Shown here piece by piece: positions 11,353 through 36,983 of a DNA stretch of 64,000 nt (the stretch's first letter is position 1; the number at the start of each line of letters is the position of its first letter). The stretch covers positions 228,490 to 292,489 of the forward strand of contig CANNZV010000518.1 in the NCBI GenBank assembly GCA_947561585.1, in the 5' to 3' direction. The translations under genes and the position numbers were made by a program. The notes beneath the pieces were generated by a model, which saw only the letters and a list, made by a program, of their open reading frames with translations, made no database searches and was not told the DNA's origin. This stretch comes from Caprella mutica (lineage: Eukaryota; Arthropoda; Malacostraca; Amphipoda; Caprellidae).

Positions 11353-12100
11353 CATTGCTCTTCTTATGAAATATTTATATAACTACTTCACAATTAAATT
11401 GAATTGAATTTTTCTCAAATGAATATTATTTAAATCAGGTTTAACCTTTCCCTTACCATTTTAATACATATAACATAACTACATTTCCTTTACGCTTTCA
11501 AAAGAACAAGGCATTATGCATGTCCGTATCAAACTAAACCGTGTCTGATACTAATTATATCAACTCTTTATAATATATTGCACCATGACTGATAATAACG
11601 TGATAATCACTTGATATTGATATTCAACGAAATTTTATTAAAATATTATTGATATGTATAATTGTATATACATATATGTTACTCTCAAAAAAAATAAAGT
11701 TATAAACTTATTTTTTGTCTTCTTTTACTGAAACCTCAAACCTTTTTATATTCAAATATACTTTTTTATATTATATAACAAAATGTACCCCAGGGGTACA
11801 TGCAACCTAGGATGGGAAACCCTGAATTTTAAAAGAACTCTTTTCATTTTGCATAATTACTTCAGTATATTGCAATACGAATTGTAAGGAATAAAAAATG
11901 AAGATTTATCAATTAACTCATAATCTAGTTTCAATTCATCTTTAATGTTCACGAAGTCTACTTAAGGATAGATGCAGCAATAATACAATCTATTTAATGA
12001 TATGCCACGTGTTTTTTATCCTTCAATGTAGCATTTTTATGTTAAAGATAAATTAAACCTTCTGTACTTATCAATAGCAACGCCCTCTCACTTTATAGTT
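11353..12100. other. no recognised feature
   Basis: AT-rich. It contains a 19-base perfect palindrome, ATGTACCCCAGGGGTACAT, near 11783. No upstream GMC exon was recognised here. Confidence 0.4.
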
Positions 12101-12664
12101 TGCATTGATCCGTGGTGAAACCCTTTGCATTGATCCGTGGTGAAACCCTTTGCATTGATCCGTGGTGAAACCCTTTGCATTGATCCGTGGTGAAACCCTT
12201 TGCATTGATCCGTGGTGAAACCCTTTACATTGATCCGTAGTGAAACCCTTTACATTGATCTGTGGTGAAACTCTTTGCATTGATCCGTAGTGAAACCCTT
12301 TACATTGATCCGTGATGAAACCCTTTGCATTGATCTGTGGTGAAACCCTTTACATTGATCCGTGGTGAAACCCTTTACATTGATCCGTGGTGAAACCCTT
12401 TACATTGATCCGTGGTGAAACCCTTTACATTGATCCGTGGTGAAACCCTTTACATTGATCCGTGGTGAAACCCTTTGCATTGATCTGTGGTGAAACCCTT
12501 TGCATTGATCTGTGGTGAGACCCTTTACATTGATCCGTGGTGAAACCCTTTGCATTGATCTGTGGTGAAACCCTTTGCATTGATCTGTGGTGAAACCCTT
12601 TACATTGATCCGTGGTGAAACCCTTTGCATTGATCTGTGGTGAAACTCTTTGTATAGATCCGTG
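12101..12664. repeat. 25-bp satellite array, about 22 copies
   Basis: Unit GCATTGATCCGTGGTGAAAC followed by CCTTT, with A/G and C/T variants. Because 25 is not a multiple of three, every frame cycles through the unit; the open - strand frames (MQRVSPRIN..) are an artefact. The array ends about 125 bases before the first visible GMC exon, in what should be an intron. Confidence 0.95.
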
Positions 12665-12788
12665 ATTAATATTAACTACTCTTTTTTTTTGTAGTATGTA
12701 TAACCTGTCAATTAGGCTCTCTTTACTCCCAATTAATTTCTATTCCAACTGAGTTCTAAGCGATAACTTTTACTTTGTTCTCCTCTAG

Positions 12789-28537
<15,749 letters not shown>

Positions 28538-28716
28538 GAGCTCTTCACTCATAGGCTTTATAATTTAACTCACAGTTGTGTACAATATATTTTACAGTGT
28601 CTTGGGCATAATCATAGCATAGATCTTACTAAGCTACTGAACTCAGAACTATCTTATTATCAATTGCTCTTCAAAATGACTTACGGAACCATATCTAATA
28701 TAGCATGGAAAGAAGA

Positions 28717-28863
28717 CACTGTAAATAAAAAATACTGTAAATAGAGCCACTGTAAATAGAGGCCTGTGGACACTGTAAAAAGAGAGGCTTGACACTGTAA
28801 ATGAGTCCTGAATGCACTGTAAATGAGACCTGAATGCACTGTAAATGAGTCCTGAATGTACTG
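28717..28863. repeat. 22-bp minisatellite in the presumed GMC 3' UTR
   Basis: Units of the type CACTGTAAATGAGTCCTGAATG, about six copies with length variants (CACTGTAAATAGAG..). Confidence 0.8.
28724..28729 (+). terminator. candidate polyadenylation signal of the GMC gene
   Basis: AATAAA 187 bases after the stop codon. A further AATAAA lies near 29055. Without transcript data the used site is unknown. Confidence 0.35.
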
Positions 28864-30360
28864 TCTTCATTTACACTATTTTACAATACAAAATACTTTA
28901 TACATTTTCATTTATACATCTGTATGTTTAGTTCTCCCTTTAACCCTATCGTTCTAGTGATGGTATTTAGTCACCTGAACAAACTACGAACATCTTTTGC
29001 TGAACGAAGGGTTAATTCTTGTCAACTTATTTATCTCCATTCTTATTACCTTCAATAAATTATTGAGATGCGATGGGTAAGGTTTAATAGATCTCTAGTC
29101 AAGCCAACTGACTCATGCCACCAGTCAACTAACTGATGCCACCAGTCAACTAACTGATGCCACCAGTCAACTAACTGATGCCACCAGTCAATTGACTGAT
29201 GCCACCAGCCAATTGACTGATGCCACCAGTCAACTAACTGATGCCACCAGTCAACTAACTGATGCCACCAGTCAACTAACTGATGCCACCAGTCAACTAA
29301 CTGATGCCACCAGTCAATTGACTCATGCCATCAGCCAACTGACTCATGCCACCAGGCAACTGACTGATTAGTAACCGAAATAGAATTTATCTCGTTGCCT
29401 TTTCACGGGTTACAGTGACTCACACTAGACATTTTTTTCGTAACTCATTGACTTCAGAACCAAGAATTAAAATTTACTTCACTTTCAATGTTGATTCAAA
29501 ATCGAAATATCTTATTGATGAACGTGCAGGAAAGTCTTTTCTTTGTCGATCATAAATATATATCTTTGAAGTAATGAAGCTATTTTTTATGGTTATCTTT
29601 TACATTTTTAACTGCAATTCACAGCAAGAAGCACACACTAAGGACACTGCTAGAGCTGCATGCCCAATAGCTTTCATTCACATTGTCATTATTGGGCGAC
29701 TGGCTCATTATGCAAACCAAAAAATGCAATCGTTAAGTTAAAAAGCTTCTAGTTATAATCTTCCTCTACATTCAATAGGATCTTCACATGTGTACAATAA
29801 ATGTGTTGCAAGTATTTATTACAATTGATGCAGGGTTTAATTGAAAGGGTAAGATTTAAACTCTAATGACTTGACTCTTAACTAAGAATTAGGACAAAAA
29901 CATATATTCAATATTTCCACACATTTCGCTAGTACTTTTTTTACAATCACAAATCGCTTAGATTTTCAAATTTCAATAAAGAATGAAGGCATTAGTTTCC
30001 CTTTGCAGACTAATTCGTGTCACTTATATTATTTCAATAATTTCGTTCAATATTAGGATTAATAAAGAGACTACTAGTTCCTAAAAAGTAATAAGTAAGA
30101 AAAATTGAAAAGCTGTCGTATAACTCTTTAAAATCTGAATGATAGATTCAGATAATTTCAATCACCTCTTAACTTGAAAACACTGTTTACAATACATGTT
30201 AATTTAACTATATCTTTTAATGTGCCATGGACGATATTTTTTACTAAAACTTATAGTTCTATTTTATAAAACATATTGTATAAAAATGTTATTTTATATT
30301 ATTTATATGAAATTAAAAGTTTTATTTCACACATCCATATTCTAAAGAAACCCTTTCGAA
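28864..30360. other. intergenic, with one minisatellite
   Basis: Apart from the 21-bp array at 29095-29368 I see only AT-rich sequence and no coding signal. Confidence 0.45.
29095..29368. repeat. 21-bp minisatellite, about 13 copies
   Basis: Unit ACTGATGCCACCAGTCAACT + A. Variants with AATTG or CAACTG occur near the middle and right end. Confidence 0.93.
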
Positions 30361-30369
30361 AATTAGTTC

Positions 30370-30751
30370 ATAGTCTTGCCTCTGTGGAAAAGCTCATGGG
30401 TGCTAAAAAGCTACTCTGTGAATGCAGACACTTACCAAGGAAAGGAACACCAGCGATTAGACTGCAGATGGAACAGGAAAATGAAGCAGACCTAATAAAT
30501 AATCTCAAATTTTACCCCTAGCGCCATCTTCAAAACTGCAAATATTATTAAAATGATATCACAATGTGGAAAAGGACACAAGACACTGAACATCTCTTCA
30601 GTTGTACTGTAGTCACTACCAACCTAAACCTGGAGAACCTCTGGAGTTGCCCCACTTATAGACAGGTGGGTAACTATACTGGGAACTTAGGGGGGAATGG
30701 TAGTACATGTGAAGAACTCAAACACACCTCACCAACACACATACAGCCAAC
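30370..30751 (+). pseudogene. LINE C-terminal and 3' end remnant
   Basis: The + strand reads EKLMGAKKLLCECRHL near 30390-30435 and, in another frame, KRTQDTEHLFSCTVVTTNLN then LENLWSCPTYR near 30567-30665. The pattern DTEHLF.C....NL...LW..P is the zinc-finger tail of jockey/CR1-like LINE ORF2 proteins. Related fragments occur at about 35337-35475 and 44120-44230. Its continuation is cut by the hAT insertion at 30752 and probably resumes at 32378. Confidence 0.6.
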
Positions 30752-30882
30752 CAGAGGTGGGCAGCGCTACTTTGAAAAGCAGCGGCGCTGCCGCTACATG
30801 CATAATAATGTAGCGACAGCGCTACTTTTCAAAAATATCATATATGCTTTAAAATTGAATTAATTATTTTTACGGCCACGTA

Positions 30883-31830
30883 TACAGGGTAGAAATTAAT
30901 TGTTGATCCCCTGAAAAGGGTTCACACGCAAGGATAGGGGCAAATACAAAATAGCTACGAGACATAACTGTCCTTGATCAAGAGAGAACTCAAGAGGAAA
31001 CCATTGGAAACTAGTGATGCAGTTTTTAAGAGTGTCTGTGTGGAAAAACTACCCACTGTAGAATACTGAAACTAATTGCCTCTCATGTTTCACCTGTTAC
31101 CAGGCCTCTTTCGAAGGATACACACAAGGTTACTATGGGCGGAGAAGTATCTTAAAACAGATTACCAAACAGTACTCTACAAAGAAAAAATGCGTGAAAA
31201 CTGTCGACGGCCCTGACTGATGGGCTAAAGCATGCCTCACCACATCGCCAACGAATTTGACGTCAACATGGAAGTTGAGGTGTGATAATTTGGGCTGGGA
31301 CCATTGGAAATGAACTGGTCGGATCTTCCAGGATTCCAGAAAGAGTGAAAATAAATTCTGCTAATTATATTAACTTTTTGAATGGTATATTTTTTCATTG
31401 GCTGAAAAGGAAACCTGCTGCGTCCAAAAAAGTTATTTTCATACATAACAACGCTCCTTCTCACAGTAATAAGGGAACTGTGAATTTCCTTAGGAGTAAT
31501 AAGTTCGTCAATGATAAGTTGATGGTATGGCACAGTCTCTCTCTAGATTCAAACTCAATTGAAGAACTTCATTCCATCATGAAGAAGAATGTGTATGTGC
31601 GAAGACGTCATTTCTCGTCGAAATATGAGCTCTGGAATGATACTGAAGACTCTTGTAAGACGATAACATTTGATACAATTCAGAAATTTACAGATTTGAT
31701 GGCTAAGCGTCTTTTAAAAATGGTGGAAAAGAGGGGAAATCAAACCGGATATTGTCTTTAAATTAGCAGTTAAACTACACATGAACGCTATTGCTAAATA
31801 AATTACAACAGATATAGAATTAAATAAAAC
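30883..31830 (+). mobile_element. Tc1-like relic nested in the hAT element
   Basis: It begins at TA then CAGGGTAGAAATTAATTGTT, a Tc1-like terminus, and contains the transposase remnant below. The matching right terminus was not recognised, so the right boundary is approximate. Confidence 0.6.
31090..31761 (+). pseudogene. Tc1-like transposase, catalytic residues lost
   Basis: A first piece (about 31105-31210) reads RRIHTRLLWAEKYLKTDYQ, then LYKEKMRE where the family has a (S/T)DE catalytic motif. After stops and a frame change, 31282-31761 is open: MIIWAGTIGNELVGSSRIPE, VKINSANYINFLNG, then FIHNNAPSHS where HDNAPSH is usual (the catalytic Asp codon at 31447-31449 is AAC), and DSNSIEELHSIMKK with the third acidic residue kept. 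It ends MAKRLLKMVEKRG..GYCL. With the first and second Asp lost it cannot catalyse transposition. Confidence 0.82.
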
Positions 31831-32218
31831 GTTTATTTACGCATTTTTTCTGTTATGCTTGGTACACTGAAAATGAGTAACTTTTAGTAAAATGATTGTA
31901 GCATCCGAAATAATATTTGAATTACTTTATAAATTTTTTTAAAAGTTACTCGCAATGTAGATGCACATTTCCTGAAATTTTCAAGAAAAACCATTGAGTT
32001 TAACCCATTTTATTGCAATAAACAAATCTGCATAAAAGCGTAAGACGATGTGTAAGTTGATCGTATTAGGCGGTATTGTCTTAATATCAAATATTCACAT
32101 TGCGTATCATTATTATGGTCGTACTATGAATCATTGTTTGAATATCAGTTGGTTGCACTGCGCGGATTTGTCTGAATATCACTTACAACTCATAAGTTAT
32201 CTAGAATCGCGCACTTGT
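31826..32218 (+). repeat. dispersed repeat, copy 1 (pair at 35487-35856)
   Basis: About 390 bases, from TTTATTTACGCATTTTT to near AATCGCGCA, match 35487-35856 in the same order and orientation, with shared blocks such as TACTCGCAATG, TTTCCTGAAATTTTCAAG and TTAATATCAAAT. Confidence 0.8.
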
Positions 32219-32394
32219 ATAGACTTTTTATCTATATTCCTCAGATAACTAACATTTTTGATTTTGAAAGAAGCGGCAGCGCTATAGCGCAAAAAACCTC
32301 TAGCGCTTCTGAAAGAAGTAGCGCCGCTATTAGCGTGAGCTACAAGAAGCAGCGCTGTGCCCGCCTCTGCAGCCAACTCTATGCCCATCTCCAC

Positions 32395-32856
32395 CAAGGT
32401 TCATAGACTTTAACAGGTTAAACGAATAGGGAAAAATTGCCATCGAGAAAACAACAATTTCTGTCTTTGTTCTTGAATATCTCTTAAACGATAGATTAAA
32501 CTCAGGCGTGAGTCAGAATAGAATTCTTTAGAATTTAATAATTTATCGAATTGTATAAAAATATTTCAAAGAAATGGTTATTACCACTGTTAAAGGAACA
32601 AAAAGCTAACTACTATTCACGTCGTTATCCGTTGATTAATGGGCACTGTTCAACATTTTCATCCGCTTTAATTACTGTAGCTAAAAGCCTAAAATAAAAA
32701 CAAACCTAATATTGCAATAATAAAATAAGAAATAAACAATGTAAAATGTCAATTATTTGTAACATAGGATTTAATCTAAAGAATAGGTTTTCATATAAAG
32801 AATTTGTAGACTCAGCTCTTTTTATTCGTTTAACCTGTTTTAGTCTATGAACCTTG
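32395..32856. mobile_element. 462-bp MITE with 8-bp target duplication
   Basis: Starts CAAGGTTCATAGACT..ACAGGTTAAACGAATA and ends with the complement. The flanks are ATCTCCAC at 32387-32394 and 32857-32864, so a hAT-type MITE. It lies 25 bp from the hAT element at 30752-32369. The open frame 32706-32960 crosses its end and is chance. Confidence 0.82.
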
Positions 32857-32864
32857 ATCTCCAC

Positions 32865-35052
32865 CACCTGGTTCCAGTCTAGCCTCTGCACTCTCAGCTG
32901 GGGGGAGTGGGTTTCCGGGGAACCTTGTGAGGCGAATGCGTTGTCTCTTGGTGTAAGCACTCCACCACTGTGTCAGTGGTGGAGTGCAGTCAACAACAAC
33001 AGCAACGCATTACATCCTTCATATTACAACAGACACAGCCCTTACTTCAACACAAGTGAATCGAAATTAAAATCAAGAGGAAGTACGGAATTATCAGCTA
33101 GGGATTCGTCGACATCTTTAAACATCAAATTCAACCAGATCCGATTTGTTACCACAATGAACATTAATCTCTGTTCAACTTTAAATGTCCCCTCCACTCT
33201 AAATTTTAATTTATCTAGAAATGCTTAAAATTCGTAGAGCTAAGAACATAGCACAGTTAACAGAAAAGAAATTGATTAAGTATTCGCTTAGTAATTAATT
33301 ATAATGAAAGAAATATTCACACTGAAGCTTCACTGTCCGACATTTCCCAGATTGAATTGAAGAATAAGTTTTTAATTCGAAATTTTTATCTCTTATTTAC
33401 GTAGACTTAACAGTCATTTGAAACACTTAGGTAGGTACCTGTTTTTTGGTTGTTTAGGAACAGTATACTTAGTCATTTCTAGACCAGGCTAACAGATTTC
33501 TTAAATTTGTAGGCAATGGGTCTGAGGAAGGCATCTATTGTGTATTCGAAGGGAAGAAGAAAATCACAGGAATAACTTAATTACATATTAGGTAAATTCC
33601 TAGTACGCGTCCCTATTTCATTTCGAACTAGGAATTTACCACATATTATAACAAGAACTATAGAACAATATTTGAAATGGTTTGCAGTTTTATAACCAGT
33701 AACATTAGCTCGTATGAATAGAATAATAAAAAAATTAGAATGGAGGGGACCTTTATTAATACAAATCAAACTTATCAAGATTCGTAACTTTGCATATTCA
33801 TTAATTATTATATATGAAAATAAACAACTATTTATACAATGAAAAGCTATTCTAACCCTTTAACATTCTTTGGGGAGGACATTAGAAAAACATCAAATAA
33901 TGTCTTTATTTAGACCGTATAATCATATTCTAGCAGTAAGAAGCGTACAATTAAATGTAGACTCTGCCACATTATGATTGGAGACTTTGAACCACTCAAA
34001 AGTTTTTCCTAAATGAGATTTGATATAAAAAAAAAGTGATTTTTTTTAACATACTCTAAATTGAAAATGTCCAATATTGATTCATCAAAACAATTATTTT
34101 TGGCTTAGAACTTTTCTTGGGAGTTACAGGGTTAAGACAATTAAGAAATTTTACAGGATATTTATTGATGAATATTACATAGCTAATTTTTGAAATCAAT
34201 TTTTCATGTGTTGAAAGATGAGGAGGCAAAGTGACACTATTTTCTGGTCTATTCGAAATTAAAAATCTTCTGGTCTCTTAATGGTGGTGCATAAGATGTC
34301 AAAGAGACAGTTTGGACTGTACTGTATGTTGAAGCTGTTGTGAGGATTCGATCTTTCGAATAGTTAAATTCACCATCACTCCAGTTGATGATGACGAATA
34401 GTCGAATGCCTAAAATTCTTAGAAAGTATCTTCAACGTATAGCCAGTTTAAATCAGCCTCTTGATAATTTAAACAATTAAACAGTCCGTTGAGTTTAAAT
34501 ATTTTCAATGTAACTAGATATTACGGCAAAGAATTTCTTATGAAACAATAAGACGAAAAAGTTAAGTAAAACATTTTCCTGTTAGCCATCTAGCACTGCA
34601 TCAATTATATATTTTATAACAATCATCTAGCTATTTAGATTTGATGAGTATAACAACAAATATAACAATCAATAGCTATAGGAATATAGGCTAAAGTAAA
34701 TCACCACATTTAATAGAGCAAAATGAAGTTTAATAGTTTAGAGTTTTTCAAACTAAAGTAGGCAGTCATCATGCAAGGAAAGGCAGCACCAAGTCACAAC
34801 TTGCTCACTGGAAACTAGTTGTAAACTTATACTATTAGAATGAAGTTGAAACGAAGCTCGTAAAGAAAAGTAATAACATAGTAGCTATGCATTAGTCTTT
34901 TATATCAGGAGAGAATTTTCATGGCTATTGCGGAGCTCATCAGCGAATGTGAGTGCGTTTGAGAACCATTGTCTAGAACAATTAATGTAATAAAAACACA
35001 TGCTATGTTCAAGTACATTTTTTTGGATTTAGGCTAATTAATTCTTTGAGTT
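32865..35052. other. intergenic, largely unrecognised
   Basis: 32865-33020 probably continues the LINE or other repeat that hosts the hAT and MITE. A perfect 14-bp inverted repeat is at 33591-33640. Otherwise AT-rich with no gene seen. Confidence 0.4.
33591..33640. repeat. perfect 14-bp inverted repeat
   Basis: GGTAAATTCCTAGT, 22-base spacer, ACTAGGAATTTACC. Possibly a very small MITE or the remnant of one. Confidence 0.65.
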
Positions 35053-35157
35053 CTAATTAGTTGGCTCTGGAGAGTTCTTTGTCTTGAGTTGTCTGCAGAA
35101 GTACTGCCAATATCTCGTACGAATGGGGTCGTGAGTCGTGGAAAGAGCCTCGCAAAT
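35053..35157 (-). CDS. unrecognised - strand gene, terminal exon
   Basis: Acceptor TGTGTTTCAG (- strand), ICEALSTTHDPIRTRYWQYF then CRQLKTKNSPEPTN and TAG at 35055-35053. Confidence 0.7.
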   Translation of the reverse strand: MCEALSTTHDPIRTRYWQYFCRQLKTKNSPEPTN

Positions 35158-36924
35158 CTGAAACACACATAGTTAACATATCTTTGGAGTTAAATGAAAA
35201 TTATCACTTTTGACATCTGCTCACAATTGTTTCTTCATAATTTGGTTAATTTAGAAAAGTGGTTGACACTTGCAGCTTGACACGGAACCAAAATTCATAT
35301 AGCTGACGTCAAAAATAATTGAGTAAAAGGGACTCAAAGAAGCAGTCAGAAAGGATGCAGAAAAGCTACTCCGTGAATGCAGTCACACCAAGAAATGTGA
35401 CAAAAAGGGACACAAATACCGGTGACTGCACTCACGGATGGAAGAGGAAAATGAAGAGGTGATAGCAAACGAAGCCTACATTTATTTACGCATTTTTATA
35501 GTGATACAAAAGACGTTAGTGTACTGAAAATTGAGTAATCTGTAACTAGAATGGTTGTTATATCAGAAAAAAAATTTGAATTGCTTTCAATTATAAAAGA
35601 AAGTTAGCTACTCGCAATGAAGATGAATATTTCCTGAAATTTTCAAGGCAAATTATTAAGTTAAACCCATTTTATCGCAAAAAAAATAAATCTGCATAAA
35701 ACGTTGAGTAAGTTGATCATATTAGGCGGTTTTGTCTTAATATCAAATGGTCACATTGCGTACCATTATTTTACCATTGTAAAGTGAATCATTGTTTGAT
35801 ATCAATTGGTCTGAATATCATTAACAACTGATAAGCTGTAGGGATGCGCAATTTTATCAAGTAGGGATGCACCAATCCAATACCAAATTTTTGCCGATAC
35901 TTCTCAACAATGCAGATGTCGATATTTAAAAAAAAATGCCAATTCTTGCCTATATCAGAGTATGGGAGATTTTCAGGTATCAGTATCGGCAAATTACCAA
36001 TATGAAGTATCGGTACTTGTATCAGGATTGATAATAATTATGGTATCAGTACAGTCCTAATAATTACGCCACCTGTCAAGCTGTGCGCGTGTTAGTAACA
36101 TTTGAGTTCATAAAGGTTAGGCGAAGTAAAAGCTTGCTATAGCCAAAATCCTGGTGAGTGTAACTCGCTGTATTAGTCGGTTCCGTAGTGTCGTAGAATT
36201 CAATCCCTGGTCACTACCTAAAACCCAGATAAGATAAACTCTGTGACCCCTCCTATAGTGTACATAAAGCTAACATATGTGGGAGAGTAGAAAAGTAGAA
36301 ACCACCTCCTTATTACCCAGTAGCTACTAGGAAGAACAGTACTCTGAATAATATAAAAGAGACAGAATAGGTAAGAACCAAGGTGAAAGAACAGTAGCAC
36401 CACGGTTGGCACCCCAGACACACTTCCCACAGTGAGCCCAAAACAAGGAATTAGCTACATCAAAAATAGGCAATGAAGTATGGAAAGACTCTACCACTCA
36501 CCTCCACAGCGCTACTAAGAGCTTTCTGCTTCTCTGCTCCGTGGGGAAGCTTTTCTAGTCTGTAGCTAATGCAGTCTAAAATACCTGAGAAAGAGAGTTA
36601 AAATATATAGATACCTAGAGCCTTACTAATATAGAAGACATTTATTCAATTTAACCAAAATATTATTAAAAGGTATTCAAATTCTGAAACATCCAACACA
36701 AATTCCAAAGAACAAAGTAGTAGATAGTAGCTATGTGTTTATGCTCACCAATCAAGAGATGTGAACTGACATCACCTTTCTTCAGGTCTGGCACACTCTG
36801 GGCCACCTCTGTATCAGGGTACTTAGAATCTACTATTTCTTTGAGGAGTTCCACACACCAGTTCTCAAGTTGCTGCCAACAATCACTGAGTTCCACCTCC
36901 TCAGCAGATGTGTCTTGTAGTAAA
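35053..36924 (-). CDS. unrecognised gene, last three exons (C-terminal 120 residues)
   Basis: Exons in transcript order: 36924-36749, 36584-36502, 35157-35053. Each has GT..AG borders, and the phases fit (1, then 0). The translation is 120 codons plus TAG. It contains ELSDCWQQLENWCVELLKEI, then GILDCISYRLEKLPHGAEKQ, then ICEALSTTHDPIRTRYWQYF and ends ..SPEPTN. It looks like a helical, soluble domain (amphipathic, Leu- and Glu-rich) and its GC content is higher than its flanks, as for real exons. No family motif was recognised. Upstream exons would lie to the right, beyond or within the 32-bp satellite and its sequence gap, so the rest is not visible. I am fairly sure it is a gene but not what it does. 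Confidence 0.72.
35337..35856 (+). repeat. dispersed repeat, copy 2 (pairs with the 30.4 and 31.8-32.2 kb regions)
   Basis: 35337-35475 resembles the LINE-like remnant at 30385-30510 (AAAAGCTACTCNGTGAATGC, GAGGAAAATGAAG). 35487-35856 matches 31826-32218. It lies inside the last intron of the - strand gene. Confidence 0.7.
35862..36060. mobile_element. hAT-like repeat fragment (GGGATGCACC.. end)
   Basis: It starts TAGGGATGCACCAATCCAAT, and the interior has repeated GCCGATAC/GTATCGG motifs running toward the right. GGGATGCACCGAT with GTATCGG repeats is a common hAT MITE pattern. The right terminus and target duplication are unclear. Confidence 0.4.
36502..36584 (-). CDS. unrecognised - strand gene, penultimate exon
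   Basis: Acceptor CTCTTTCTCAG, ILDCISYRLEKLPHGAEKQK then ALSSAVE, donor GTGAGT. Confidence 0.72.
36749..36924 (-). CDS. unrecognised - strand gene, third exon from the end
   Basis: Acceptor TCTCCATTACAG, LLQDTSAEEVELSDCW then EVAQSVPDLKKGDVSSHLLI, donor GTGAGC. The open frame runs past the donor into intron. Confidence 0.72.
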
Positions 36925-36983
36925 CTGTAATGGAGAACTAGTAATGATATACGGGAAAATTAATTAATATGTGAAGAGTCTGT

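Larger units (their letters stand above)
30752..32369. mobile_element. hAT-type element, perfect 8-bp target duplication
   Basis: Left end CAGAGGTGGGCAGCGCTACT; complement of the right end CAGAGGCGGGCACAGCGCTG. CAGAGGTGGGC is a common hAT terminus. Both flanks are CAGCCAAC (30744-30751 and 32370-32377), a perfect 8-bp duplication. Both subterminal regions are rich in AGCGCT/GCGCTA motifs. No hAT transposase is encoded; instead it holds a Tc1-like relic. Confidence 0.85.

Noticed and set aside
1..12788. Search for the missing N-terminal GMC exon(s)
   Set aside because: No + strand segment reading like the GxGxxG dinucleotide-binding region was recognised; it may lie left of the window.
36100..36230. 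Possible pol III A/B boxes (GAATTCAATCC)
   Set aside because: The B-box match is weak and no SINE tail or target duplication was seen.
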